Of a DNA stretch of 64,000 nucleotides, positions 1-8,483 are shown one piece after another. The first letter of the stretch is position 1, and every line of letters begins with the position of its first letter. The translations under genes and the position numbers were made by a program. Origin of the DNA: Streptomyces sp. Ru71. GTDB lineage: Bacteria; Actinomycetota; Actinomycetes; Streptomycetales; Streptomycetaceae. The DNA is taken from assembly GCF_002920535.1 (NCBI RefSeq), contig NZ_PQSS01000033.1, forward strand, positions 1 to 64,000, in the 5' to 3' direction. The notes beneath the pieces were generated by a model. That model did no database searches and was not told the origin of the DNA. It saw nothing but the letters and a program-made list of their open reading frames with translations.

Positions 1-15
1 GGGCGCCCCGCCCGC

Positions 16-471
16 TCACTGCGGGTGCAGGCGCATCAGGGCGCTGACCCGCTTGCCGACGGGGACCCGTTCCGCGGTGACCTGCGCGGCCAGCGCGTGG
101 ACGATTTCCAGCCCGTGCCGGCCGACCCGCTCGGGGTCGCGCGGGAACCGCAGCGGAAGGGCGACGCTGCTGTCGTAGACGGACACCGTGATGGCGGCGT
201 CCGTGCCCTCCAGCTCCAGGATGTACGGGCCGTTGCTGTGCCGTTCGGCGTTGGTGACCAGTTCGCTGACGACGAGCAGCAGCGCGTCCTCGGCTCGGTC
301 GCCGATCCGCGCGCACCACTCGGTCCTCAGCTGCTCGACGAACTGCGCCGTGAAGGCGCGTGCGTCGGCGATGCTTCCGGGCTCGCCGGTGTAGTGGGTC
401 GCCCGCCTCAGGGGTTCCACGGGTACGTCGAAGCCCGTCGGTATCACTTCCCCGCCCAGGTGCTCGGTCAT
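16..471 (-). CDS. ATP-binding anti-sigma-type regulator (HATPase, RsbW/SpoIIAB-like)
   Basis: This is a small cytoplasmic GHKL-fold protein of about 151 residues. The N-box appears as SELVTNAERHS and a G1-like segment as DPERVGRHGLEIV, the usual layout of the many Streptomyces RsbW-like ATPases. These proteins bind ATP and are thought to sequester sigma factors or phosphorylate anti-sigma antagonists. I start it at the ATG at 471, which is preceded by a GAGAG purine run; an in-frame ATG 11 codons upstream (504) has weaker support. No sigma factor or antagonist gene is adjacent, so the partner is unknown. The gene ends 15 bases from the window edge. The family is clear; the specific role is inference. 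Confidence 0.85.
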   Translation of the reverse strand: MTEHLGGEVIPTGFDVPVEPLRRATHYTGEPGSIADARAFTAQFVEQLRTEWCARIGDRAEDALLLVVSELVTNAERHSNGPYILELEGTDAAITVSVYDSSVALPLRFPRDPERVGRHGLEIVHALAAQVTAERVPVGKRVSALMRLHPQ

Positions 472-590
472 GCGTTTCTCTCTAGGAAGCCGGACTGGCC
501 GCACGTTGCTGCACCTGTCCTCGTACCCCGAGTCTCGCCGCGCACTCCCCGTGCGGGGCGGCGCATCGAGCGGTTTCGGTCACACGCGGG

Positions 591-1760
591 TCAGCTCGAC
601 GGCGGCTGCTCGCTGGACGCGGGCGCGGAGGAGGCCGGCTCGGGGACGAGCGGCTCCGAGGACGGTGGCGGGGAGGAGGGCGCCTCCTCGGAGGTCGGCG
701 TCGTGGAGCCCTGGGACGACGGGGACGACGGGGCCGACGTGCTGGACGTGACGGGCACCGGCGTGGTGGGGCCGACGGAGGTGGACACGCTCGTCGAGGG
801 GGTCGGCTTCGCGGGCGGGTGGGTCTTGCGGTCGTGTTCTCCGGTGTCCCCGCGGTGCCGGGCGATCCAGGCGTGGTGGTCGGGGTCGTACAGGACGAAG
901 ACGGTGATGACCCGTGTGCTGGGGGCCACGGCGACGACGTTGGAGGGGTTGTATCCCGGCCAGGAGTCGCCGGTGCGGACGACGGTGCCCTGCTGGGCGA
1001 CCGGCGGGGTGAGCGGGTTGCCGCAGGCGCAGCGCACGCTCGGTGAGCCGTGGGCGTCGACGAGGACGGCGGTGCCGGCCTGCAGGACGGCCTGGTAGCT
1101 GGTGGCGGCGCCCTCGTGGTAGCCGTGGTTGGTGACGCGGGTGTCCATGCGCAGCTGTACGGGCGTCAGGGAGCGCAGATACGCGGGGACCTGGGCCGGG
1201 GGCACGCCGGCGACGGCGGCGAAGGCGCGGTTCTTCTCCGGTTCCGCCGTCAGATAGCGGATCTGCCGTTCGACGTCGCAGGCGGAGCGTTCGCGGGTGC
1301 CGCCGTACAGGCCGGGTGCCGAGCCGTCGACGCCCCGGACCGCGTTCACCGGGGCCGAGGCGCTGGCGGGGGCCGGGGAGACGGGGGGCACCGAGCTGTC
1401 GGTGGCGGTGGACGGGGTGAAGGGGTCGGGACCGGTCTTGCCGGCGGCCTGCAGGAACACCTCGCCGTGGGTGCCGGAACCGCCGCCGCCGCCGCCGGAG
1501 CGGCCGAGGACGACCGCCACGACCACGGCGGCGACGATCAGCGTGGCGATGACGGCGATGCGGGGAGCGGACTTCCACCAGGGGCGGCGCGGTTCGGGTG
1601 CCTGGGACGCGCCGCCGGTGGGCTGGGACGGCGGCCCGGAAGGCGGCGGCTGGGCGGGGCCGCCGGGCCCGGAGAGCGGGCCGGAGGGCGGCCCGGTCGG
1701 CCGGCCGGAGGAGTTGGGCGGTCCGCTGGGGCGCCCCGAGGAGGGCGGTTCGACGCTCAC
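591..1760 (-). CDS. Proline-rich, membrane-anchored DUF6777-like protein
   Basis: The protein has about 389 residues in four zones. A Pro/Ser/Gly-rich cytoplasmic N-terminus spans residues 1-60. One membrane helix follows at about 68-88 (IAVIATLIVAAVVVAVVLG). A globular extracytoplasmic domain covers about 95-315 and contains EVFLQAAGKTGPDPFTP. The C-terminal tail of about 70 residues is Ser/Thr/Pro-rich and low-complexity. The start chosen is the GTG at 1760, behind AGAGGGG; upstream in-frame residues look like promoter DNA. I believe the globular part is the DUF6777 family of Streptomyces, but this is from memory. It is divergent from the streptophobe gene and lies beside the kinase/FHA-ABC genes, so a surface signalling or envelope role is plausible. 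The biochemical function is unknown. Confidence 0.75.
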   Translation of the reverse strand: MSVEPPSSGRPSGPPNSSGRPTGPPSGPLSGPGGPAQPPPSGPPSQPTGGASQAPEPRRPWWKSAPRIAVIATLIVAAVVVAVVLGRSGGGGGGSGTHGEVFLQAAGKTGPDPFTPSTATDSSVPPVSPAPASASAPVNAVRGVDGSAPGLYGGTRERSACDVERQIRYLTAEPEKNRAFAAVAGVPPAQVPAYLRSLTPVQLRMDTRVTNHGYHEGAATSYQAVLQAGTAVLVDAHGSPSVRCACGNPLTPPVAQQGTVVRTGDSWPGYNPSNVVAVAPSTRVITVFVLYDPDHHAWIARHRGDTGEHDRKTHPPAKPTPSTSVSTSVGPTTPVPVTSSTSAPSSPSSQGSTTPTSEEAPSSPPPSSEPLVPEPASSAPASSEQPPSS

Positions 1761-1921
1761 AGGCCCCTCTTCCCGGGTGGGTTCTTCGCGGCATTTCCTC
1801 TGTTTTGCTCCGCTTCGACCCACACCATCCTCATTGTCGTACGGGATCCGGTCGTGTCGCGAGCGGACGCGGACGGCTCTCCCGGCGCGCGCCCGCAGCC
1901 CGCGCTGCATAGCGTGGCGAT

Positions 1922-3184
1922 GTGAGCCCGCGAACCACATCCGCCCCTGCAGTCGCACGGCACGGCTGGATCCAGGCCCTGGCCACGGTGTTGTCCGGAC
2001 TCGTCGCCATGGTGGTGACGGCGGCCCTCGGGCTGTGGGCGGCCGGTGCGGCCGACCTGCCGCAGGGCGGGTTCTGGCGGGTGGTGGCGGCGACCCTCGT
2101 CACGGCCGTCGGCGGCTCGGTGGAGGTGACCGGCAGCGCCGGTTCGCTCGCCGACACCGGGGCCGGCGTGACGGTGATGCCGCTGTCGGTGACCCTGGTC
2201 GGCGCGCTGGCCGTGGCCGGCGGCTTCCTGCGGCCACTGCGGCACCGCGCGGTGGCGGGCGGCGCCGAGCTGGCGGGCTGGGCCGGCCGTATCGCCCTGC
2301 TCTGGCTGGCGGCGCTGCTCGCTCTGGCTTTCACCGCCCGGCACACGTTCGCCATCCCGCTCGGCAACGACACGCTCAGTGATCTGGGCGAGATCTTCGG
2401 CATCGAGCCCGAGGTCGGCTTCACCACGGACGTGCCGCTGACGGTGCTGTTCGGTCTGCTGTGGCTGGCCGGGGTGCTGGCGCTGGCCCTGCTGGTGGCG
2501 CGCGGGGCACCGCTGCCGCCGCGCGTCCTGCGCTTCGCCGACTCGGTGCGCCCGGCGGCGTACGCGATGGTCGCGCTGCTGCTGGCCTGCGTCGTCGTGG
2601 GCCTGGTCATCGCGCTGGTCGTCGCGGCGACTCGCGGGCACGCGGCGGAGACGTTCGCGGTGATCCTGCTGGGGCTGCCCAATGTCGTCTGGCTGGCGTT
2701 CACCCTGGGCCTGGGAGCGACCTGGCACGGCCGGGTCGACGGGCCGTTCGGGCTGCCGATGCCGCGCCTGCTGGACGAGGTGCTGCGCACCCCGGACGTC
2801 TCCACGGTGAATGTGCACACACTCGCCGAGCGCGACGCCAAGGCGTGGTGGCTGGTGGTCGTGGCCGCCGTGCTGCTGCTCGGGGCGGCGTTCGTGATGG
2901 CGGTGCGCTCCCCGGCCCGCATCCGGCTGTGGCAGCACGCGGTGCACCTGGCGATCGCGCTCGCCCTCACCGTGCTGATGATCTGCCTGGTCTGCCGGAT
3001 CTCCGCCCACTACGGCCTGTCCCTGCTGGGCATCGGCGACCTGGGCGGCGGCCTGTCCGGCGAGCTGTTCCTGCGCCCCGACGTGTGGTCGGCGCTGGGC
3101 TGGGCGCTGCTGTGGGGCCTGGTGGCCGGCTTCCTCGGCTCCCTGGCGGCCGTCCGGGTGCGGCGCCGCGGGCCGCGCCCCTGA
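1922..3184 (+). CDS. Streptophobe-like polytopic membrane protein
   Basis: This 420-residue protein is very hydrophobic, with roughly ten predicted membrane helices, a long loop after the sixth or so, and no recognisable catalytic motif. The early segment GSVEVTGSAGSLADTGAGVTVMPLS and overall layout match what is annotated in Streptomyces as the streptophobe family, which has no described function. The start is GTG at 1922; no clear Shine-Dalgarno is visible, so translation may be leaderless. It is divergent from the DUF6777-like gene and convergent with the Ser/Thr kinase, whose stop lies about 30 bases away. Conserved association with kinase/FHA genes would suggest a membrane partner of that pathway, which is inference. 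Confidence 0.75.
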   Translation: MSPRTTSAPAVARHGWIQALATVLSGLVAMVVTAALGLWAAGAADLPQGGFWRVVAATLVTAVGGSVEVTGSAGSLADTGAGVTVMPLSVTLVGALAVAGGFLRPLRHRAVAGGAELAGWAGRIALLWLAALLALAFTARHTFAIPLGNDTLSDLGEIFGIEPEVGFTTDVPLTVLFGLLWLAGVLALALLVARGAPLPPRVLRFADSVRPAAYAMVALLLACVVVGLVIALVVAATRGHAAETFAVILLGLPNVVWLAFTLGLGATWHGRVDGPFGLPMPRLLDEVLRTPDVSTVNVHTLAERDAKAWWLVVVAAVLLLGAAFVMAVRSPARIRLWQHAVHLAIALALTVLMICLVCRISAHYGLSLLGIGDLGGGLSGELFLRPDVWSALGWALLWGLVAGFLGSLAAVRVRRRGPRP

Positions 3185-3209
3185 CGCGGGCGCGGTGACG
3201 CGGGCCCGG
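3182..3209. repeat. 14-bp tandem duplication across a stop codon
   Basis: TGACGCGGGCGCGG (3182-3195) is followed directly by TGACGCGGGCCCGG (3196-3209), one mismatch. The first TGA is the stop of the streptophobe gene. Confidence 0.8.
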
Positions 3210-3213
3210 CCCG

Positions 3214-4206
3214 CTAAGGCCGGGGTTCGAAGACGGGCCGTGCCCATCGCGGGGGCTCCTTCGGGCCGCCGCGCTCGTGCGGTACGACGCTGAGGTCCAC
3301 CTCGGTCGGCGGGTGACCGCCGGCGGTGCCGCCCGCGGCCGCCGCGCGCAGGTCGGCGACGAAGGCGAGGCAGGTGGGGTGGCGGTCGTCGGGGCTCTTG
3401 GCCAGGGCGCGGGCGAAGACGGCGTCGAGGGCGGCGGGCAGGTCGGGGCGGGCCTCGGTGAGCGGGTCCGGGTCGTCGTACTGGTGGGCCCACAGCAGGG
3501 CCATGTCGTCGTCGCGGCGGAACGGCGGGCGGCCGGCGAGGGCCTCGTGGACGACGCAGGCGAAGCCGTAGACGTCGCAGCGGCCGTCGACCGGACGGCC
3601 GGAGATCTGCTCCGGCGCCACGTAGTCGAGGGTGCCGACGAACTGGCCGACGGTGGTGAATCCGGTCAGGGACAGCGACTTCTTGGTCAGCCCGAAGTCG
3701 GTGAGGTACGCGTGTTCGGGGTGTTCGCTGTCGGTGCCGCGGGCGACGAGGATGTTGCCGGGTTTGACGTCCCGGTGGACCAGACCGTGCTCGTGGGCGG
3801 CGTCGAGCGCGGAGGCGACCTGGGCGGCGATGCGCACGGCGGTGTCGACCGGCAGCGGGCCCTGCCGGTCGAGGAGGTGGCGCAGGTCGCTGCCGGCGAC
3901 GAAGCGCATGGCGATGTACAGCACGCCGTCGGTCTCGCCGGCCTCGAAGATCGGCACGATGTGCGGGTGGTCGATCGCGGCGGCCACCCGCGACTCGTGG
4001 GTGAAGCGCCCCCGGAAGGTGTCGTTGCGGGCGAGTTCCGGCGCGAGCAGCTTCAGCGCGACGGTGCGGTCCAGCCGCAGGTCGTGGGCGCGGTAGACGA
4101 CGGCCATGCCGCCGCGGCCGATCTCCTGCTCGATGCGGTAGCCCGCGATCTGGCGGCCGATCAGCTCGGCGGGGCGGCCCGAGAACAGGCTGGTGTCACG
4201 GCTCAT
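3214..4206 (-). CDS. Ser/Thr protein kinase (Hanks-type, soluble)
   Basis: The 330-residue protein is an essentially complete Hanks-type kinase domain (about 18-275). It shows the glycine loop IGRGGMAVVY, the VALK lysine, catalytic HRDVKPGN, DFG as TDFGLTKK, and the APEQ segment. The C-terminal 50 residues are short and Pro-rich. No transmembrane helix or PASTA domain is present, so it should be cytoplasmic. It overlaps the upstream SH3-like gene by 11 bases, which implies translational coupling. The next gene upstream encodes a tandem-FHA ABC exporter, the obvious candidate substrate because FHA domains bind phosphothreonine. The PknF/Rv1747 pair of mycobacteria is the established precedent for that arrangement. 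Confidence 0.95.
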   Translation of the reverse strand: MSRDTSLFSGRPAELIGRQIAGYRIEQEIGRGGMAVVYRAHDLRLDRTVALKLLAPELARNDTFRGRFTHESRVAAAIDHPHIVPIFEAGETDGVLYIAMRFVAGSDLRHLLDRQGPLPVDTAVRIAAQVASALDAAHEHGLVHRDVKPGNILVARGTDSEHPEHAYLTDFGLTKKSLSLTGFTTVGQFVGTLDYVAPEQISGRPVDGRCDVYGFACVVHEALAGRPPFRRDDDMALLWAHQYDDPDPLTEARPDLPAALDAVFARALAKSPDDRHPTCLAFVADLRAAAAGGTAGGHPPTEVDLSVVPHERGGPKEPPRWARPVFEPRP

Positions 4207-4789
4207 CGCGTCTCACCACCCGGGTGGGGGCGTGGGCCGCCGGCGAGGGGCCGGCCCGTTGCGCGTCATCGGCGGCGTCGGCGGGCGGGCGGTCCGCCCG
4301 GGGTTCCGCGTCGACGGCGTAGGTGCTCAGCCGGGTCCCGTCCGCGTACACCCACCGCTCGTGCGCGGCGTCGAACAGCCAGACGTCCTCGCCGTCGACG
4401 ACGACGCCGATGCGGGTGCCGTGCGTGCGCCGGCGGAACGTCTCGCCGTCCAGCGTGCCGGCGCTCAGCTCCTCGACGGCGCCGCGGTAGCGGGTGAGGG
4501 CCGCCTCCACGCCGGCGAGCAGCGGGCGCGGGTCGGCCGTGACAGCGGCGGGTGCGCCCGCCCGGGGCGGGTCCTGGGGCACGGCGACGAGGAGTCGGCC
4601 GTCCACCCAGGCGGACCAGCCGTTGGAGCACAGCACATGGGCCCAGTCGCCGCGCCGCTCCGTCAGCTGCACCGGCAGCAGTGCGTCCAGGGCGACGGTC
4701 GGCCGGGCCGGGTCGGGCGCCTCCCAGGCCGGCATGCCGCCCCGGGGCACGACATGGGTGGGCGCGAAGCCCGGTACCGGCGTGGTCAT
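4196..4789 (-). CDS. SH3-like domain protein between kinase and FHA-ABC exporter
   Basis: The protein has 197 residues. The first half (about 20-70) reads like a bacterial SH3 module: APDPARPTVALDALLPVQL followed by RGDWAHVLCSNGWSAWVDGR. The second half (about 90-170) contains a WLFDAAHERWVYADG segment that resembles a small beta-rich repeat. There is no signal peptide. The ATG at 4789 sits right behind repeats derived from the end of the ABC gene and has only a weak ribosome-binding site, so expression probably depends on coupling. It overlaps the kinase start by 11 bases. An adaptor or scaffold role between kinase and transporter is inference; I recognise no characterised homologue. Confidence 0.7.
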   Translation of the reverse strand: MTTPVPGFAPTHVVPRGGMPAWEAPDPARPTVALDALLPVQLTERRGDWAHVLCSNGWSAWVDGRLLVAVPQDPPRAGAPAAVTADPRPLLAGVEAALTRYRGAVEELSAGTLDGETFRRRTHGTRIGVVVDGEDVWLFDAAHERWVYADGTRLSTYAVDAEPRADRPPADAADDAQRAGPSPAAHAPTRVVRRDEP

Positions 4790-4795
4790 CGGGGT

Positions 4796-4883
4796 GCCTG
4801 CTTCGGCGTCACGATCACGGTTCGGGTTGCCTGCTTCCGCATCACGGTTCGGGGGCCTACTTGCGCATCACGACGGGTTCGTG
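4796..4883. repeat. Three imperfect 26-33-bp tandem repeats at the 3' end of the ABC gene
   Basis: The units begin at 4796, 4829 and 4855 with GCCTGCTTCGGCGTCAC, GCCTGCTTCCGCATCAC and GCCTACTTGCGCATCAC. The last unit contains the stop codon (CTA, 4857-4859) of the FHA-ABC gene, so the gene end has been duplicated twice into the gap before the SH3-like gene. Confidence 0.8.
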
Positions 4884-7202
4884 CCGGCGCAGCAGGCGGG
4901 CCACGGCCCAGCCGTAGAGCGCCGACAGCACGAGCAGCATGGCGATGTCGAGCAGCCACACGCCCGCCGAGTGCCTGAACAGCGGGTCGGAGGTGAGGGT
5001 GCCGGGCACGATCCGGGCGAGCCCCACCGTGCCGGCCATCGCGCCGAGCGCCCACCGCGAGGGCACCAGCCAGGACAGCTGCTCCAGACCGGGCACGCCG
5101 TGCAGCTTGAGCAGGGCGCCGCAGAACACCACCTGCACGATGGCGAGCAGCACCAGCAGCGGCATGGTGACCTCTTCCTTGCGTACCAGCGCCGACACCA
5201 GCAGCCCGAGCATCATCGCGGTGAACGCCAGCAGCGCCACGGCCACGGTGATCTCGACCAGCGGCGGCAGCAGCACGCCCTTGCCGCCGGGCGCGTTCAG
5301 GTCGACGCCGAGCAGCGCGACCAGGGTCAGCACGACCGCCTGGAGGATCGTGACGGTGCCGAGGACGACGACCTTGGACATCAGATACGCCGATCTGGAC
5401 AGGCCGACGGCTCTCTCCCGCTGGTAGATCACCCGTTCCTTGACCAGTTCGCGCACGGCGTTGGCCGCGCCGGTCAGGACGCCGCCGACGCACAGGATGA
5501 GCAGCGCGTTCATCGCGGTGTCCCGGGTGAGGTGGCTCCCGGCCAGGGCGCGGGCCATGGCGCCCATCACGAACGGTAGCGCGATCATGATGGCGAGGAA
5601 GGTGCGGTCGGCGCTGAGCGCGGCCGTGTAGCGGCGGATCAGCGTGCCGAGCTGTGCGCCCCAGCTGCGCGGCGGGGACGGCGGCTCCATGATGACGGGG
5701 CCCTCGCGGGGGACCCGCGGCTGGGCTCCGGCGTCGACGACGTAGCGGCGGTGCTGGGGCGAGGTGCGGTACTCCCCCGCCCAGTCGCGGTCCTGTTCGC
5801 GTTCGAAGGCCTCGAAGGCCTCCGGCCACTGCTCGTAGCCGAAGAAGGGCAGGGCCTCGTCGGGCGGTCCGTAGTAGGCGACCTTGCCGCCGGGCGCGAG
5901 GACGAGGAGCCGGTCGCACACGTCGAGGCTGAGCACGCTGTGGGTGACGACGATGACGGTCCGGCCGTCGTCGGCGAGGCCGCGCAGCATGTGCATCACC
6001 GAGCGGTCCATGCCGGGGTCGAGTCCGGAGGTCGGCTCGTCGAGGAAGAGCAGCGACGGCTTGGTCAGCAGCTCCAGCGCGACGCTGACCCGCTTGCGCT
6101 GGCCGCCGGACAGGCTGTGCACGGGCTGGCCGGCGCGCTGTTCCAGGCCCAGTTCGCGGATGACCTCCTCGACGCGGGCCCGCCGCTCGGCCTTCGCGGT
6201 GTCCTGCGGGAAGCGCAGTTCGGCGGCGTAGGACAGGGCGGCGCGGACGGTCAGCTGGGGGTGCAGGATGTCGTCCTGCGGGACGAGTCCGATGCGCTGG
6301 CGCAGCTCGGCGTAGTCCCGGTAGAGGTCGCGGCCGTCGTAGAGGACGGTGCCGTGGCCGGCGGGGCGCTGTCCGGTCAGGGCGCCCAGCAGGGTGGACT
6401 TGCCGGCGCCGCTCGGGCCGACGACGGCGAGCAGGCACTTCTGCCCGACCGGGAAGGACACGTGGTCCAGCAGCGTCTTGCGGCCCCGGTCGACGGCGAC
6501 CATGAGGTCCTGGACGTCGAGGGAGACCTCGCCGGTGTCGACGTACTCCTGCAGCTGGTCGCCGACCAGGCTGAACGCGAAGTGGCCGATGCCGACGATG
6601 TCGCCCTGGCCGATGGTGGCGACGTCGATCGGGCGGCCGTTGAGGAACGTGCCGTTGTGGCTGCCGAGGTCGGCGATCTCGTAGCTGCCGTCCGGCAGAT
6701 GGCGCAGTTCGGCGTGGCGGCGGGAGACGACCAGGTCGTCGAGGACGAGGTCGTTGTCGGCGGCGCGGCCGATGCGCACGGTGCGGGTGGGCAGCGGCCG
6801 GACGGTGGTGGGCCGGGCGAAGGTGCCGGTGAGGGCGGGCATCGACACACCGGAGGGCCGCTCGGGCGCGGGAGCGGCGGCGGGCGGGCTGACCAGCACG
6901 ACGCACGGGCCGTCGGCGGGGTTGCCGAACCGGATGACGCTGCCGGGGCCCACGCCCCACTGGTGGACGCGCCGCCCGTCGGCCCAGGTGCCGTTGGTGC
7001 TGTGGTCGTCGTGGAGCGTCCAGTGGTCGGAGTCCGGGTGGAGCACCGCGTGGTGCCAGGAGACCCGGGCGTCGTCGAGGACGATGTCGCACAGCGGGTC
7101 CCTGCCGACGTGGTAGTCGCGGCCGGGGGTCATCACCGTCGTACCCGAGTCGGTCTCCAGGACGAGCTCGGGCGCGGTCGAGGCGACGGGGCGCTCCGCC
7201 AT
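4857..7202 (-). CDS. Tandem-FHA ABC transporter (ATPase-permease fusion, Rv1747-like)
   Basis: This 781-residue fusion has two FHA domains at about 20-105 and 140-225, with GR...SWHH...STNGT and GRAADNDL...SRRHAE...SHNGT. An ABCG-type ATPase follows at about 240-470: Walker A GPSGAGKST, signature LSGGQRKR, Walker B LLFLDEPTSGLD. The permease with about six helices occupies about 525-775. FHA domains bind phosphothreonine, so activity is probably gated by a Ser/Thr kinase, and one is encoded two genes downstream. The layout matches mycobacterial Rv1747, a PknF substrate linked to cell-envelope lipid or glycolipid export; that comparison is to a known family, but the cargo here is unknown. The ATG at 7202 has no ribosome-binding site but a -10-like TAGAAT lies just upstream, suggesting leaderless translation. 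Confidence 0.93.
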   Translation of the reverse strand: MAERPVASTAPELVLETDSGTTVMTPGRDYHVGRDPLCDIVLDDARVSWHHAVLHPDSDHWTLHDDHSTNGTWADGRRVHQWGVGPGSVIRFGNPADGPCVVLVSPPAAAPAPERPSGVSMPALTGTFARPTTVRPLPTRTVRIGRAADNDLVLDDLVVSRRHAELRHLPDGSYEIADLGSHNGTFLNGRPIDVATIGQGDIVGIGHFAFSLVGDQLQEYVDTGEVSLDVQDLMVAVDRGRKTLLDHVSFPVGQKCLLAVVGPSGAGKSTLLGALTGQRPAGHGTVLYDGRDLYRDYAELRQRIGLVPQDDILHPQLTVRAALSYAAELRFPQDTAKAERRARVEEVIRELGLEQRAGQPVHSLSGGQRKRVSVALELLTKPSLLFLDEPTSGLDPGMDRSVMHMLRGLADDGRTVIVVTHSVLSLDVCDRLLVLAPGGKVAYYGPPDEALPFFGYEQWPEAFEAFEREQDRDWAGEYRTSPQHRRYVVDAGAQPRVPREGPVIMEPPSPPRSWGAQLGTLIRRYTAALSADRTFLAIMIALPFVMGAMARALAGSHLTRDTAMNALLILCVGGVLTGAANAVRELVKERVIYQRERAVGLSRSAYLMSKVVVLGTVTILQAVVLTLVALLGVDLNAPGGKGVLLPPLVEITVAVALLAFTAMMLGLLVSALVRKEEVTMPLLVLLAIVQVVFCGALLKLHGVPGLEQLSWLVPSRWALGAMAGTVGLARIVPGTLTSDPLFRHSAGVWLLDIAMLLVLSALYGWAVARLLRRHEPVVMRK

Positions 7203-7208
7203 GCCAGG

Positions 7209-7214
7209 ATTCTA
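7209..7214 (-). promoter_or_regulatory. Candidate -10 box for a leaderless FHA-ABC transcript
   Basis: On the minus strand TAGAAT lies six bases before the ATG at 7202, which would place the transcription start at or next to the start codon. No purine-rich ribosome-binding site occurs. The -35 region is not convincing. Confidence 0.4.
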
Positions 7215-7270
7215 TCGATTGGCACTGTTATGCGCCGTTCGAATGGGAAATCCCGGGTGCGACGGCCGGG

Positions 7271-7681
7271 TCAGGCGACCGGGGCCACCAGCACCGGGGC
7301 GGCCCGCTGCATGCGCAGCGCGTCGACCGACTCGGCGAGCAGTTCGTACTCGGTGGTGTCGTCGCTGGCGGCGATGCGCACCAGCCGCCCGGCGGCCAGC
7401 GCGTCGGCCACCTGCTCCTGCCGCCCCACGTCCGCGCACCAGGCACGCAGCACGGCGGGCACGTCCGGCACGGTGTCGGCGACCGGCACCAGCGCGCTCG
7501 CCGGATACGCCGCGCTCTGCGGGCTCGGGTCCAGCCGCTCGGCGATCCAGGAGGCCCGGTCGCGCAGCCACCACAGGGCGAGCGCCAGCGTGGGCGCCCG
7601 GTAGGTGCCGAGCGGTACCCCGATACGCCGTCCGTCGCAGACGCCGTACGCCGTGACATGGCACAGGAATTCGTCGTGCAC
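7271..7681 (-). CDS. Hypothetical protein, 136 aa
   Basis: A GTG start at 7681 follows a GGGGGAG purine run. The product is soluble and mixed alpha/beta, with no signal peptide, and contains DRASWIAERLDPSPQSAAYP and ADALAAGRLVRIAASDDTTEYELLAE. I recognise no family with certainty. Codon bias is typical of the neighbours, so it is likely real. It is 68 bases upstream of the FHA-ABC gene on the same strand, but that gene appears to have its own promoter, so operon membership is uncertain. Confidence 0.7.
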   Translation of the reverse strand: MHDEFLCHVTAYGVCDGRRIGVPLGTYRAPTLALALWWLRDRASWIAERLDPSPQSAAYPASALVPVADTVPDVPAVLRAWCADVGRQEQVADALAAGRLVRIAASDDTTEYELLAESVDALRMQRAAPVLVAPVA

Positions 7682-7766
7682 CGTCCCACTCCCCCGTCGG
7701 TCGCTCGCGCGCCGGGCCTCGCTTTCGGTGCGGCTCGTAGGCGGTGCACTACCGCCCGTGTTCGAG

Positions 7767-7832
7767 TATGTTCACGGCTGAATCACTGTCACCACGACTT
7801 TCCGGCCACTCTCCTGGCATATTCACGGCCGT
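7767..7832. repeat. Direct repeat in the 307-base gap before the NTF2-like gene
   Basis: TATGTTCACGGCTG (7767-7780) recurs as CATATTCACGGCCG (7819-7832), 52 bases apart. The gap from 7682 to 7988 holds no gene that I can support. The repeat could be a binding site pair or promoter element. Confidence 0.4.
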
Positions 7833-7988
7833 CCTTGGCCGAAATCCGGCGCCGACGGTCACGGGCGCCCTTACCTCGCGGGTAATCGACCCCGCCGACG
7901 CGCTCGGGCACCGTGGAGTCACCGGATCGCACCGATCCCCGATCCGGCTTCCGACCAGGACGTATGACCTCGTGGAGGGTGATTCCCC

Positions 7989-8372
7989 ATGTCCGTGACC
8001 ACCGACCGCTACGACTCCGCCGTCGCCCGCTACTTCGAGGCCTGGAACGCCGCCGACGCCGAGGCGCGTGCCAAGGCGGTCGCCGCCGCCTGGACGGCCG
8101 ACGGCTCCTACACCGACCCCCTCGCCGACGTCCGCGGCCACGACGGCATCGCCGCGCTCATCACCGGGGCCCGCGAGCAGTTCCCGGGGTTCGCCTTCCG
8201 GCTCACCGGCGCGGTCGACGGGCACCACGACACGGCCCGCTTCTCCTGGGAGCTGGTGAGCGAGGCGGACGGTTCGGCGCCGGTGGCCGGCTTCGACGTG
8301 ATCACGCTGGACGCCGAGGGCCGCATCCGCGCGGTGCTCGGCTTCCTGGACCGGGTGCCGGCCGGGGCCTGA
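7989..8372 (+). CDS. NTF2-like (SnoaL-type) protein
   Basis: The 127-residue protein has the cone-shaped NTF2/SnoaL fold signature: an N-terminal helix YFEAWNAADAEARAKAVAAAW, then TADGSYTDPLADVRGHDGIAALI, and a final strand pair FDVITLDAEGRIRAVLGFLD. Family members are small cyclases, isomerases, or catalytically silent binding proteins, so substrate cannot be assigned. The ATG follows GGAGGGTG at about 10 bases. It has its own upstream gap and is followed by a degenerate repeat of its own 3' end. It appears monocistronic. Confidence 0.85.
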   Translation: MSVTTDRYDSAVARYFEAWNAADAEARAKAVAAAWTADGSYTDPLADVRGHDGIAALITGAREQFPGFAFRLTGAVDGHHDTARFSWELVSEADGSAPVAGFDVITLDAEGRIRAVLGFLDRVPAGA

Positions 8373-8460
8373 GCAAGAGCGCCGACGAGTTCTCCGGCGG
8401 CCGGGGCCTGAGCCGGGGGCGGCGATGAGTTCTCCGGCGGCCGGGGGTCTGCACCGCGAG
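8361..8460. repeat. About 39-40-bp tandem repeat duplicating the NTF2-like gene end
   Basis: GCCGGGGCCTGAGC occurs at 8361-8374 and 8400-8413, and GAGTTCTCCGGCGGCCGGGG at 8388-8407 and about 8427-8446; a third partial copy starts near 8440. The TGA in the first copy is the stop codon of the preceding gene. Confidence 0.75.
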
Positions 8461-8483
8461 GCCACCGACCGCCGGAGGACATC

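Noticed and set aside
3214..3240. tRNA-like GGTTCGAAG sequence
   Set aside because: It is the 3' coding end of the kinase gene (codons for PVFEPRP on the minus strand); no cloverleaf around it.
4786..7092. 768-codon frame overlapping the FHA-ABC gene
   Set aside because: Low-complexity Arg/Pro/Gly composition typical of out-of-frame reading in high-GC DNA; the ABC frame carries all the motifs.
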